Source: Devosia ginsengisoli | Lineage (GTDB): Bacteria; Pseudomonadota; Alphaproteobacteria; Rhizobiales; Devosiaceae | DNA length: 64,000 nucleotides | Direction of reading: 5' to 3' | NCBI RefSeq assembly: GCF_024707105.1 | Contig: NZ_JANQAJ010000005.1 | Span: forward strand, 62,001-126,000 | In this document: positions 1 to 10,495 of the stretch, one piece after another | How the letters are laid out: every line of letters begins with the position of its first letter | Numbering within the stretch: the first letter of the stretch is position 1 | Position numbers and translations under genes: made by a program | The notes under the pieces: generated by a model | Seen by the model: only the letters and a program-made list of their open reading frames with translations | What the model was told of the DNA's origin: nothing | Database searches by the model: none

Positions 1-1
1 A

Positions 2-862
2 GCGGCATTGTTGCCGCCTATCGCGCAGGCTGGTCGGCCGGTATATGGCCTGTTGCCCCATGTCTCAGCGACGACCGGCTTGCCGGTCGATCTGCCGGTT
101 GTGCTCGCGCCCTATGATGTGCCCGCCGCCGCGTTGGGGGCCGGCTGCGTTGAACCCGGCGATATGCTCATGGTGCTGGGCACGACCTTCCTGACCGGCA
201 GCGTGGTGTCTGGCGGAACGCCTCCGTCTTTTGGCGGCACCGACGTGCCACTGGGTCGGACCGGATCGGCTTTGCGGTTTTTTCCGGCGCTGGTGGGTAT
301 GGAGACGTTGGCCTGGGCGGCACGGATATTGGGATTTGCTAATGTGGAAGCGGCGGTCGCCGCTGCACTGGAGGCTGAAGCGCGCGGCGCTGTGTTCCTG
401 CCATATCTGTCGCCTGCCGGTGAGCGCTCTCCCTTTGTCGATCCGCTCATAAAGGGCGGTTTTGTCCAACTGTCGCTGGATCACGCACCGGAAAATCTGA
501 TGCGCGCGGTTCTGGAGGGGCTCACCATGACCCTGCTCGATTGCGTGCTTGCATCGGGTGGTGGGCAGCGGATCGCCGTTTGCGGCGGTGGCGCCAATAG
601 CGATGGTTGGTGTCAGATGCTGGCCGATGCCACGGGTATGGACGTGCATCGTCTGGCCAGTTCGGAATTGTCGGCGCGTGGTGCCGCGCTCTCTGCGCTG
701 GCTGTGCTCGATGGAGAGGACGAGCGGACCGTGGCGCTGCGGTGGCGGGATACGGCGCGGGTCTGGCAGCCGAACTCAGCGCAGAAAGCGCGTTACGATG
801 CGCTCCACGCTGAATTTGTGGCGGCACGCACAGCCATGCCGCGGAAGGCTGTCCAGCCATGA
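2..862 (+). CDS. FGGY-family carbohydrate kinase, C-terminal part (5' end outside window)
   Basis: The reading frame is open from the first base, so the start lies upstream of the window. The visible 287 residues match the C-terminal ATPase lobe of FGGY kinases, which phosphorylate sugars or sugar acids such as xylulose, ribulose and 3-keto-gulonate. Visible signs are the GTTFLTG phosphate-binding segment (about residue 60), FLPYLSPAGERSPF, and the late CGGGANSDGWCQMLADATG motif typical of the adenine-binding end. The stop overlaps the ATG of the next kinase by 4 bp (ATGA), so the two are translationally coupled. Substrate specificity cannot be read from this half. The family call is secure. 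Confidence 0.9.
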   Translation, partial: AALLPPIAQAGRPVYGLLPHVSATTGLPVDLPVVLAPYDVPAAALGAGCVEPGDMLMVLGTTFLTGSVVSGGTPPSFGGTDVPLGRTGSALRFFPALVGMETLAWAARILGFANVEAAVAAALEAEARGAVFLPYLSPAGERSPFVDPLIKGGFVQLSLDHAPENLMRAVLEGLTMTLLDCVLASGGGQRIAVCGGGANSDGWCQMLADATGMDVHRLASSELSARGAALSALAVLDGEDERTVALRWRDTARVWQPNSAQKARYDALHAEFVAARTAMPRKAVQP

Positions 863-2329
863 GCGCGGAAACGGCCTGGCTCGGCATCGATATCGGAACA
901 CAAAGCGTCCGCGCGCTGGCCGCGTCGGGCGACGGAGCCATCCTGGGAAGCGGGCAGGCGCCGCTGGCGAGCCATCGGGGCGCTGGCCGCCACGAACAGG
1001 ACCCCCGCCAGTGGTGGAAAGCGGTCGGCGCGGCTTGTCGCCAGGCGATGGCCGATATCGACCAGGATCGCGTTGCGGGACTTGCGGTTTGCGGCACGTC
1101 TGGAACGGTGCTGCTGGCGGACCGGCAGCTTCGGCCGCTCTCGGCCGGCATCATGTATGACGATCACCGGGCAACCGGCCAGGTCGGGACCGTCAATGAT
1201 ATCGGCGCGGCTTTGTGGCGTCGGATGGGCTATGGCCGCATGCAAGCGGTCTGGGCCTTGCCCAAAATCCTGTGGTTGACGGCCGAAGCGGAACCCGGTG
1301 CGTTGGTGTTTCATCAGGCCGACTTCATCACCAGCCTGATGGCCGGGCAGAGGACCGCCGCCGATACCAGCAACGCTCTCAAATCGGGCTGCGACCTGGT
1401 GGCCGAGGACTGGGATGGGGCGCTGATCGCAGCCTTGGGGCTCGATCCTGCCGTCCTGCCGCGACTGGTGCGCCCAGGCACCGAAATCGGCCGGGTCTGC
1501 ATTGAAAGCGCGGCCCATTGCGGGCTGCGTCCCGGCACACCCATCCTGGCCGGCATGACCGATGGTTGCGCGGCGCAACTCGGCAGCGGTGCCGTGACCG
1601 TGGGGAGCTGGAACAGCGTCCTGGGCACCACCCTTATTCTCAAGGGAACTTCGTCCGCGTTGGTTCCGGACGGTAGCGGCGCCGTCTATTCGCATCGCTC
1701 GCCACTCGGCGAATGGCTGCCGGGCGGCGCGTCGAGCTCGGGTGCCGGGGCGATTGCACGCCTCTTGCCAGGCCTGGACCCAGCTGCCCTTGAAGCTGCT
1801 GCGGCGGCACGGCCTCTGCCGCTGCCGGCCTATCCCCTGGCCAGCGAAAGGGGGAGCGCTTTCCTTTCACGGCGGCCGAGGCCGAAGCCTTTTTCTCGAG
1901 CCGGCAATGCAGGATGACGCCGTCGACGGCTATCATGCGCTGGCAGTGGGCATCGCGGCCATGGAGCGCCTGTGCTTTGACCATGTCGAGCAGCTCGGCT
2001 TTCCCACGCATGGGCAGATCGCCGTGAGTGGCGGTGCAGTTCGCAGCCGGTTTTTGACACAGCTCAGGGCCGACATGCTGGGGCGTGAACTGACTGTGCC
2101 CAGCGTGGCCGAACCAGCGCTCGGCATGGCGGTGCTTGCCGCTGCCAGCCAGATGGGGTTGCATCAGGCGGGAGCGAGCATGGTCCGGCAGGGCAGGGTG
2201 GTGGAGCCCTCTCCTGCACGGCAGCAGCAATGCTTCGACCGATACGGCGCCCTGGTGATCGCGTTGGAGCAGCGCGGCTGGCTGCCGCCCCGACTGGCCG
2301 CTCATGCGAAAGGCAAGATCAACAGATGA
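859..2329 (+). pseudogene. Second FGGY-family carbohydrate kinase, broken by two 1-nt deletions
   Basis: The first 330 codons encode an FGGY kinase with GIDIGTQSVRAL at the N terminus, VCGTSGT and the GSWNSVLGTT segment. The frame is then lost twice within 45 bp. At about 1850-1854 a G5 run needs a sixth G to continue as RGERFPF. At about 1890-1894 a T5 run needs a sixth T to continue as FFLEPAMQDD. The rest, through SGGAVRSRFLTQLRADMLG, is in a third frame and ends at the TGA at 2327. With both bases restored the product is about 490 residues, normal for the family. As written only a truncated 352-residue protein would be made. Either real inactivation or homopolymer sequencing error. Confidence 0.85.
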
Positions 2330-2952
2330 CCCGGCTCATTCTGACCCGACACGCGGAAACGCTCTGGCATGCAGAAAACCGCTATGCGGGGCGCTCTGAA
2401 ATTGGCCTGACCGAACAGGGGCTGCGGCAGGCGGAGGCGCTGGGTCGCTGGGCTGCCAAAGTCGATCTTGATGCCATATGGGCGTCGCCGATGCAGCGCG
2501 TGCGCGCCACCGCGGCGCCGGCGGCACAGGCGAGCGGGTTTCCCCCGACCTTCGACGCGCGCCTGCGCGAAGTGGATTTCGGCTGGCTCGAGGGCAAGAC
2601 GCGCAAGGAGGCGCAAGCGGAGCGCCCCGCCGAGCTTGCAGCTTATCTCGAAAACCCGGTCGACAATGTCTTCGAGGGCGCCGAAGCGCCACGAGAGGCC
2701 GTTGCGCGGGGGCGGGCGGCGCTCGACACGATCGCTACCTCCCACGAGGGGCAAAGAGTGCTGATCGTTGCGCATTCGACTCTGATCCGCCTGCTGCTTT
2801 GCGATCTGCTCGATATTCCGTTGCAGCGCTATCGGCAGGTCTTCCCGGCACTTGGCAATTGCACTTTGACCGAGATCGACATTTCCAACAGGGGCACCGG
2901 CCTCATCACTTTGAACATTCCCACATATCTGGATGGGCTTTCTCATGACTAG
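2326..2952 (+). CDS. Histidine phosphatase family protein (phosphoglycerate-mutase-like)
   Basis: 208 residues. The N terminus has the signature LILTRHAETLWHAENRYAG, with the catalytic RHxET phosphohistidine motif at residue 8-12. The second catalytic His is in VLIVAHSTLIRLLL near residue 150. The size and the GLTEQGLRQAEALG segment match the small branch of the family (CobC, GpmB, SixA-like phosphatases). I chose the ATG at 2326 because it overlaps the kinase stop as ATGA; a frame extension upstream lacks family similarity. Its position between sugar kinases and a dehydrogenase suggests removal of phosphate from a sugar-phosphate intermediate, but that is inference. Confidence 0.88.
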   Translation: MTRLILTRHAETLWHAENRYAGRSEIGLTEQGLRQAEALGRWAAKVDLDAIWASPMQRVRATAAPAAQASGFPPTFDARLREVDFGWLEGKTRKEAQAERPAELAAYLENPVDNVFEGAEAPREAVARGRAALDTIATSHEGQRVLIVAHSTLIRLLLCDLLDIPLQRYRQVFPALGNCTLTEIDISNRGTGLITLNIPTYLDGLSHD

Positions 2953-3958
2953 GATTTTGCTGGCTGGCGACCATTTCGTGCTCAACGAGCACCTCAAGGC
3001 GGCCATTCTCGACAGGATCGGCGCTGCGCCGGTTTCCTTCGCAGAGCTCACCTTGCCCTGGCCGGTCGTCCCCTTCGGTCCGGTAGCCGAGGTAAATGAA
3101 GCATCCGATGTCGAGCAGGAAATGATGGACCTGATCGGAGGGGTGGAGATCTGCGTGACCCAGATGGCGCCGATCACGCGGCGCGTGCTCGATCGGGCGG
3201 CGAATCTGCGGCTAGTCTGCGTGACGCGCGGCGGCCCGATCAATGTCAATCTGGAAGCGGCCCAGACCAGGGGGATTTCGGTGATGTCGGCGCCGGGGCG
3301 CAATGCGATCGCCACCGCCGAGCACACGATAGCCCTGGCCCTGTCCGCGCTGCGGCGCATTCCCCAGATACACAACGGCGTGGTCGCCGGGGAATGGCGC
3401 AGCGATCTCTATTCCTATCCCGAAGTCGCCTTCGAACTGCATGGCGCGCCAGTGGGCATTGTCGGCTATGGCGCGGTGGGGCGACATGTCGCCCGGATAT
3501 TCAATGGTTTCGGCGCGCATGTCCGGGTATTCGACCCTTTCGCACCCAGTGTGGACGACTTCGTCGAACGGGTGGGTACGCTGGATGCCCTGCTGGCGGG
3601 ATCCAGGATTGTCAGCCTGCATGCACGACTGACGCCGGAAACGCGCAACATGATCGGAGCGGCCCAACTGGCCGTGATTCCGGATGGCGGCATCCTGGTC
3701 AACGCCGCAAGGGGCGGGCTGGTCGACATGAATGCGGTGGCGTCCGCGCTGGAAACCGGAAAGCTGATGGGGGCGGCATTCGACGTATTCGATATAGAGC
3801 CACTGCCATCGGGAGCGAAAATCCGCCAGGCGCCCAATGTCACGCTATCCCCCCATCTGGCCGGCGCCACGCAGGAAACGGCGCGCCGGGCCGCCAGCAT
3901 CGCGGCGGACCAGGTGAGTGCCTATCTCAAGGACAAGACCATCGCTGCCGCCGTGTGA
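2945..3958 (+). CDS. D-isomer-specific 2-hydroxyacid dehydrogenase (NAD-dependent)
   Basis: 337 residues. The NAD-binding Rossmann motif GIVGYGAVGRHVARIF lies near residue 175. The catalytic triad is visible in order: Arg in NAARGGLVD, Glu in DVFDIEPLP and His in LSPHLAGAT. Relatives include phosphoglycerate dehydrogenase and glyoxylate or erythronate-4-phosphate dehydrogenases. The ATG at 2945 overlaps the phosphatase stop by 8 bp, so it is the last gene of the tightly coupled kinase-kinase-phosphatase operon. It probably oxidises or reduces a 2-hydroxy or 2-keto acid derived from the sugar substrate. The downstream gap contains no convincing terminator. Confidence 0.9.
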   Translation: MTRILLAGDHFVLNEHLKAAILDRIGAAPVSFAELTLPWPVVPFGPVAEVNEASDVEQEMMDLIGGVEICVTQMAPITRRVLDRAANLRLVCVTRGGPINVNLEAAQTRGISVMSAPGRNAIATAEHTIALALSALRRIPQIHNGVVAGEWRSDLYSYPEVAFELHGAPVGIVGYGAVGRHVARIFNGFGAHVRVFDPFAPSVDDFVERVGTLDALLAGSRIVSLHARLTPETRNMIGAAQLAVIPDGGILVNAARGGLVDMNAVASALETGKLMGAAFDVFDIEPLPSGAKIRQAPNVTLSPHLAGATQETARRAASIAADQVSAYLKDKTIAAAV

Positions 3959-4290
3959 AGATCGATCTAGTAGCGCTATATAGCTAACGCGATGCTGTCG
4001 CCTGCCATTGTCCTGTTCGACGAGAGGACGCTGCTGGCTTGCGAACGCGGTCCATCGCCTCGCGCTCCGTTTACGCGGAGGAACCTAGCCTTCTGGATTT
4101 GCAGGAGGACCGCTTGGGTGATCGAGCGCGTGAAGCGCGGCGCGGAGCTTAGGTGTGCCAGGGCGCTTAAGTGCTCGAAGAAGGTTTAGCCAAGCGGCAG
4201 ACAAGCGGGCACTGGTGGTGTCTCTATATTGCGCTTCCGCCGCATAGGACAGTCGGGAAACTTAAGGGGCAATTCTTCATGGAAGAAGGA

Positions 4291-4383
4291 AATTATCTAT
4301 TGATCGCAACGCAATAGGTGTTCGCAGATTTATTCTGAACGGCGTGCGCCAAAATATTCACCATTCGGAACAGAACTGCGAAC
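4291..4383. repeat. Intergenic repeat, copy A (with inverted GTTCGCAG/CTGCGAAC elements)
   Basis: Positions 4291-4352 align with 21981-22040 at roughly 45 of 60 positions, including the shared strings AATTATCT, TTGATC, GTTCGCAG, TATTCTGA and GTGCGCCAA (GGTGCGCCAA in copy B). Both copies also carry AACTGCGAAC further right (4374-4383 here), the reverse complement of the GTTCGCAGTT element. Both copies sit in convergent intergenic gaps with the same orientation. Nature unknown; see findings. Confidence 0.65.
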
Positions 4384-4649
4384 GACCAAGGCGTCGTGTT
4401 TGGGCCAGTCAGCAGACTGGCTCTCTGTTCCGCTGGACAAGGATAGGCGTGCCACCATCAGCGCAAACGAGCGCACGTGCTCGCCTTCCGGGATGCCCAA
4501 TCCCGTCTGCAGCGATGCCCGTATCAGGCATGTACGCGCATGTGCCGCAATGCCGGGGTGGCAGACCGCTATAGCGGGCCTTGGCTGGCGACGCGCACGA
4601 CATCGACGCCGGCACGGCAGATTGTAGGAACAGTAGGTCACGGCAGGCC

Positions 4650-4863
4650 GATGAGATTCTGCACAAGTCTTCTGCATATTTTGCCCAGGCGGAGCTCGAC
4701 AGCCGTTCAAGCGAGGATCGTCTTTATTGATGAGTACCAGGATGCTTACGAGGTCGAGTCGATCTGCAGAGTGCTGCCGATTGCTCCATCGAACTATTAC
4801 GAACGCGTCGTCCAGCGCCGCGATCTGCCCGGTCCCAACGTGATGAGACCCTGAAACGTGTCG
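4650..4863 (+). mobile_element. IS3-family transposase remnant (end of OrfA and start of OrfB)
   Basis: One frame from 4650 reads DEILHKSSAYFAQAELDSR, matching the C terminus of IS3-group OrfA. An overlapping frame from about 4712 reads FIDEYQDAYEVESICRVLP then IAPSNYYERVVQRRD, the characteristic start of OrfB. A frame change follows (DETLK near 4838) and similarity is lost before 4904. No inverted repeats or DDE domain remain, so this is a dead fragment of about 210 bp. Confidence 0.8.
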
Positions 4864-4903
4864 GTGTCGAGATAGGTCCCAGCCTCAAGCGGGCTCCTGA
4901 TGG

Positions 4904-6693
<1,790 letters not shown>

Positions 6694-6698
6694 GGTTC

Positions 6699-7037
6699 TC
6701 AGGCCTTGAGAGAGAGTGTTGCGAGCATGAAGCCCGTCATGGCATCGGGCATCTCGGCCCTGAGCCGCAGATAGTGGCCGAAATGGCTGAGCCGCGCCAT
6801 GCTGAGGCCGTCGACCTGATCTCGAATCTCGAGGCTCGTGCCTTCGTCGATCCAGCGCATGCCATCGAGGGAAACCTGCACATGGGCTTTCGCGCCGGCT
6901 TTGAGCGTACCCACTTCGAGGGTGCGCACTACGATGATGGCTTCGCGCGCCCAGCTCGCCTCATAAGGCTCGGTGGTCGATCCATCGACCCAGTCTTCGC
7001 CGCGCGCAATGACCGCCGTATAGCTTTCCGCCAGCAT
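6699..7037 (-). CDS. Module small protein, copy 1 (uncharacterised, about 112 aa)
   Basis: 112 residues, no signal peptide and no membrane segment. It clearly resembles the proteins at 18218 and 62297. Shared features are ARGxxW near the start, TEPYEASWAREA, the central VSLDGMRWIDEG and LSHFGHYLRLR near the end. The start at 7037 is set by a TAATG overlap with the stop of the large module gene; further upstream extension has no similarity. The beta-rich pattern with an SxDGxxWxD segment recalls sugar-contacting beta-sandwich domains, but I know no assigned function. Confidence 0.8.
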   Translation of the reverse strand: MLAESYTAVIARGEDWVDGSTTEPYEASWAREAIIVVRTLEVGTLKAGAKAHVQVSLDGMRWIDEGTSLEIRDQVDGLSMARLSHFGHYLRLRAEMPDAMTGFMLATLSLKA

Positions 7038-7890
7038 TACCAGTCTCCCGACAACAGGATGGAATCGAAATAGAGGAAGGCACGCTTGTCCGAATCGCTG
7101 TCCACGAAGGGGATGACGTTGAACAGGTTCTGCAGGTTTGGCATCGCGTCGAATTTCAACGTGCCCAGGCCCGACAGGTCGAGCACCAGGTCGTTGCACT
7201 GCAATTCGGTATAGCGGAGCGTTCGGATGTCGAAGCCAAGGCGGAAATAGTGCCAGTTCACCTTGGTCGGAATCTCATTGTAGCAGATCAGCTGGTGACC
7301 GCCGGGGATGTCCTTCCAGTTCTCTTCGCCATAGTGGTAGATCGTGACGGTCCGGTCGCCGACATCGCGGAAGTCGATGCTGTTCTCCTTGTATTGCCAC
7401 TTGTTCTGCAACTCGCCGTTGAGCGAGTTCAGGTAGCGTATCTGCGGCAGCACACGATGCTCGCTGTTCTGGATATCGAACACCACGCCCCAGGAGCGCA
7501 CGTCGCTGTCGGAAAGTTCGAGCTGGGTTGCTTCGGGCTTGTAGGTGAAGAAGCATTCGAGCTGCATCGTGCAGGCGCGTGGAAAAGTCATGCGCTTGAG
7601 GCTGACCGTCTGCGCGCCGCGTCCGGGCCGTGAGGCGAGCTTGAGCGCATAGGACCCGGTCAGTCCGCCATGCGTGCCGCCATCCCATTGGGTCAGGTTG
7701 CTCAGCATGGGGGGGTAAATTGCTTGTAGCCCGGATGCATCCCCCGCAGGCTGCCGGTGTAATTGCCCAGCAGCTCGGTCCAGCCCGACATGCCCTGGCT
7801 GAAATCGTCGTAAAACATGATGCGGGGCAGGGGGTCGAAGCGACTGAGATTTAGATCCGGTCGCTGCCCGGCTTGTGAAGTGCTGATCAT
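7037..7890 (-). pseudogene. Module large protein, copy 1, frameshifted (uncharacterised, about 284 aa when repaired)
   Basis: The N-terminal 59 residues (LSRFDPLPRIMFYDDFSQG) lie in one frame. The rest, from PPMLSNLTQWDGGTHGG, lies in another. The break is in a C7 run of the coding strand (7709-7715 on +), where one more C restores continuity exactly with copies 2 and 3. Conserved blocks are FDPLPRI, WDGGTHGG, SYALKLASRP, IPGGHQLICYNEIPTK-NWHYFR, LQCNDLVLDL and the C-terminal FLYFDSILLSGDW. No signal peptide. A frame running upstream to 8005 is not homologous and is rejected as a start. As written only a short N-terminal peptide would be translated from the proper start. Confidence 0.75.
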
Positions 7891-8083
7891 CTAGTGCTGG
7901 AGCCTCTATGAAACCGATCGGCGCGGAGCACCTGCTGCGCGTCCGGGGCGGGTAAAATGCCCTTTCGTCTGTGTCACATGTAAAAGCGGGTTTTGTTGGT
8001 GTCAACCAGAGTCAATTCTGTCGGCAGGTGCGACATTGCCCTTGCGTCATCTGCCCGCGGGCGGTGCGCGGAGAGCCAAAGGC

Positions 8084-8103
8084 CAATGCAGGGGCCTGCA
8101 TTG
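8084..8103. promoter_or_regulatory. Perfect 20-bp palindromic element
   Basis: CAATGCAGG and CCTGCATTG are perfect inverted repeats separated by GG. It lies in the middle of the 390-bp divergent gap between the module copy 1 operon (-) and the SBP operon (+). A candidate dimeric-regulator operator or a short hairpin; no regulator can be assigned by sequence alone. Confidence 0.5.
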
Positions 8104-8123
8104 TCTACATAGAGTGTCGACAA
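8101..8123. promoter_or_regulatory. Inverted repeat TTGTCTACA-N5-TGTCGACAA, GntR-like operator candidate
   Basis: The two 9-bp arms match at 8 of 9 positions and overlap the end of the neighbouring palindrome by three bases. The half-site resembles the TTGTMKACAA-type sites known for FadR/GntR-family regulators. No GntR gene is next to it, so a distant regulator is implied. The rest of the gap 7891-8280 shows only the + promoter listed next. Confidence 0.4.
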
Positions 8124-8206
8124 TACGGGCCTTTGCGGGAGTTGTGGCACGTTTGGATACGGTGCCCCATTAGACGGAAAGGCCATCCACCGGGCCGAAC
8201 TTTCAC

Positions 8207-8237
8207 TTGACATACATGATAGTAACTATCGTATATG
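8207..8237 (+). promoter_or_regulatory. Putative promoter and operator of the first carbohydrate ABC operon
   Basis: TTGACA at 8207-8212 is a consensus -35 box. The spacer contains the inverted repeat GATAG-TAA-CTATC (8218-8230), and GTATAT/TATATG at 8231-8237 could be the -10. A palindrome between -35 and -10 is typical of a repressor site. It lies 44 bp upstream of the SBP start. Confidence 0.5.
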
Positions 8238-8280
8238 AAATATCCGGCCTTAAAGCGTGCCGGCAAGGGAGGAAACGCCA

Positions 8281-9546
8281 ATGCTACGCAAGATACTGGC
8301 TACCGCCGTCCTTCTCGCCGCTGCGGGAAGCGTCTCGGCACAGGAGCCGCGGACCCTGACCATCATATCTCACAATGTCCACAAGACGGCCGCCACGGGT
8401 GGCGACCTCGCCGATGCGCAGAATATCGCTGGCGAGTGGGCGGAACGGAACAATGTAACCCTCAATTGGGTCACGCTCGATATCGGACCGCTGCATGATC
8501 GCCTGCTGCGCGAAATGAGCCTGGGCGAAACCAGTGTCGATCTCGCCGCAGTGCTGAATACGCGGGTCGTTCCCAGCGTTGCCACGCTGCTGGAGCCGCT
8601 CGGTCCGCATATGGAAGCCAATCCGATCGAGGATTTCGAGGGGATTTCCGAGGGCCTCCGCGAGGCCACGGTGATCAACGGCAACGTGGTCGCTGTTCCG
8701 TATCGGCACGCGACCAATGCACTACACTACAATGAGACGCTGCTTGAGGAGCGTGGCGTCGCTGTTCCGACGACGCTCGACGAGCTGCTCGCGGCCGCCC
8801 GCGCCGCGACCTTTACCCGCGACGATGGCACGCGCGTCTATGGCCTGGTGACAACGCTCGATACGCATGTGACGGCCCTGCAGTTCCTCAGCGCCTTCGG
8901 CGCCGTCTATATCGACGCCGACCTCAACGTTCACGCCAACTCGCCCGAGATGATCGCGGGCCTGACCGAACTTGCCAACCTCTATAAGGAAGGCGTTCTG
9001 CCTCCGAACGTCACGGCGCTCGGCCTTGATGAACTGATTGCCACGATGCGCGAAGGCCGTGGCGTATTCGCCATCAACCCGTTCTCGCGCTACACCGCGC
9101 TCAACGATCCGGCCGCTTCGCTCTATCCGGGCCAGATCGACGTCATGCCCTTCCCCACTAACGATCCGGGCGTGGCTTCGGCCAATACCGAGTTCTGGTC
9201 GTGGGCCATCCCGGCCAACTCGACGCAGAAAGATCTCGCTTACGACCTGATCCGTGAACTGTCGGGCAAGGATGCGACGGTTCGCGCTGCGCTCAACGGC
9301 AACGGTCCGGTGCGGCCGGCGGCCTATGAAGACCCGCGCATCATCGAGAAACTGCCCTATGCCGCCGCTGAGTCGATCGGCCTCAGGGATGCCTCGGTCG
9401 CCGTCCCGGCCTTCGCCGATGCCGTCGAAGCCACGACCGTCTTCATCGAGGAAATGCAGGCGGCGGTGCTTGGCCTCAAGACCCCCGAGGAAGCCGCGGC
9501 TTCACTGCAGACGCGTGCTGAAGAGCTGGTCGCCAGGTCAAAATAA
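8281..9546 (+). CDS. ABC transporter extracellular solute-binding protein, family 1 (carbohydrate, SBP1)
   Basis: 421 residues. The first 21 residues form a Sec signal peptide ending ...GSVSA before QEPRTL. The body has the family 1 fold pattern, including VPYRHATNALHYNETLLEERG and AALNGNGPVRPAAYED. The ATG at 8281 follows AAGGGAGGAAAC, a strong ribosome binding site. It is the first gene of an SBP-permease-permease-ATPase operon and should capture a sugar in the periplasm. It is strongly similar along its length to the SBP at 15990 (for example NNVTLNW and GEWA segments), so the locus carries two paralogous binding proteins for one permease set. Confidence 0.93.
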   Translation: MLRKILATAVLLAAAGSVSAQEPRTLTIISHNVHKTAATGGDLADAQNIAGEWAERNNVTLNWVTLDIGPLHDRLLREMSLGETSVDLAAVLNTRVVPSVATLLEPLGPHMEANPIEDFEGISEGLREATVINGNVVAVPYRHATNALHYNETLLEERGVAVPTTLDELLAAARAATFTRDDGTRVYGLVTTLDTHVTALQFLSAFGAVYIDADLNVHANSPEMIAGLTELANLYKEGVLPPNVTALGLDELIATMREGRGVFAINPFSRYTALNDPAASLYPGQIDVMPFPTNDPGVASANTEFWSWAIPANSTQKDLAYDLIRELSGKDATVRAALNGNGPVRPAAYEDPRIIEKLPYAAAESIGLRDASVAVPAFADAVEATTVFIEEMQAAVLGLKTPEEAAASLQTRAEELVARSK

Positions 9547-9565
9547 CAGCACACTGCTATCGTGA

Positions 9566-9592
9566 CCGCCGCGCGGTGTCCCTGCGCGGCGG
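9566..9592 (+). terminator. Intercistronic hairpin after SBP1
   Basis: CCGCCGCGC and GCGCGGCGG form a perfect 9-bp stem with a 9-nt loop, between the binding protein and the first permease. No T tract follows. Such hairpins usually allow partial termination or protect the 3' end, giving more binding protein than permease. Confidence 0.65.
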
Positions 9593-9622
9593 TATGAAAT
9601 TCTGGACTGGGAAGAGCGAGAG

Positions 9623-10495
9623 ATGAGGCGACTGAATCCGGCTGCCATCCTGATGCTGGTGCCCACGCACCTGCTGCTGCTCGTGGTGATCGCCCTGCCG
9701 TCGATCTATGTATTCTGGCTGAGCCTCAATGAATCCACCTATGGCTCGGACCTGACCTTTGTCGGTCTCGACAATTATGTGACGGTGCTGACCAGCTCGT
9801 ATTTCTGGCGCGCTGCGCTCAATACGCTGATCGTCGTCAATGCCGTGGTCTATATCGAGCTGCTGATCGCCATCGGCATGGCGGCCCTGTTCCTGGGCGG
9901 CGTGCGCTACCCCAAGATCATGTTCGCCATCGTCCTCATGCCCTATGCCATTTCCGAGGTCGTGGGCGTGCTGGTGTGGAAGATCATGCTCAATTCGGGC
10001 AGCGGCGTGCTGGCCCGCACCATTGAAAGCCTCGGCTTCGGCATGTTCAACTGGAGTGTGTCGCCGCCGCTGGCGCTCAGTGTGGTGACTCTGATCTCGA
10101 TCTGGCATCACCTGCCCTTCACCTTCCTTCTCATCTATGCGGGCATGCTGGCCATTCCCAAATCGCTTTACGAAGCTGCGCGCATCGATGGCGCGACGCC
10201 CTGGCAGGAATTCTGGCGTATCACGCTGCCATTGACGATCCCGGCGATCCTGATCTCGCTGATCTTCCGTTTTGTCTTCGCTTTCCGCCTGTTCTCCGAA
10301 GTCTGGTTGCTCACCGCGGGCGGCCCGGCGCGGCTCACCGAAGTGCTGGCCGTCTATCTCTACCAGAGCGGCTTCAAATACGGTGAGTTCGGCACCGCTT
10401 CGGCCACTGGCTGGCTGATGGTGATCGGCTCGCTGGGCGTCGCTTCCATCTATCTGTGGGCCATGCACCGAAGGATGCTCAAGGGCAATGACTGA
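9623..10495 (+). CDS. Carbohydrate ABC transporter permease (MalF-like)
   Basis: 290 residues with six predicted membrane helices. The first begins near residue 8 (ILMLVPTHLLLLVVIALP). The cytoplasmic EAA loop reads YEAARIDGATPWQEFWRITLPL near residue 180, the coupling helix that contacts the ATPase. It follows SBP1 and a hairpin, and overlaps the next permease by 8 bp. With that partner it forms the inner-membrane channel of a CUT1-type sugar importer. Confidence 0.94.
   Translation: MRRLNPAAILMLVPTHLLLLVVIALPSIYVFWLSLNESTYGSDLTFVGLDNYVTVLTSSYFWRAALNTLIVVNAVVYIELLIAIGMAALFLGGVRYPKIMFAIVLMPYAISEVVGVLVWKIMLNSGSGVLARTIESLGFGMFNWSVSPPLALSVVTLISIWHHLPFTFLLIYAGMLAIPKSLYEAARIDGATPWQEFWRITLPLTIPAILISLIFRFVFAFRLFSEVWLLTAGGPARLTEVLAVYLYQSGFKYGEFGTASATGWLMVIGSLGVASIYLWAMHRRMLKGND

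Larger units (their letters stand above)
3959..4903. other. Degenerate convergent intergenic region
   Basis: About 945 bp between a + strand gene end and a - strand gene end. It contains short unrelated reading frames, one copy of a repeat (4291-4383) and an IS3-family transposase remnant (4650-4863), but no intact gene. A short + frame near 4040-4149 reads like the end of a coding fragment (AEEPSLLDLQEDRLGDRA) that I could not assign. The look is that of a gene-decay or insertion scar. Confidence 0.6.

Noticed and set aside
4330..4710. Open frames in the degenerate region around 4.3-4.7 kb
   Set aside because: They lack family similarity and ribosome binding sites, and overlap each other on both strands next to an IS fragment.
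7715..8005. Upstream extension of module large copy 1 to 8005
   Set aside because: The extra residues have no similarity to copies 2 and 3; the true N terminus is in the other frame, separated by a 1-nt indel.
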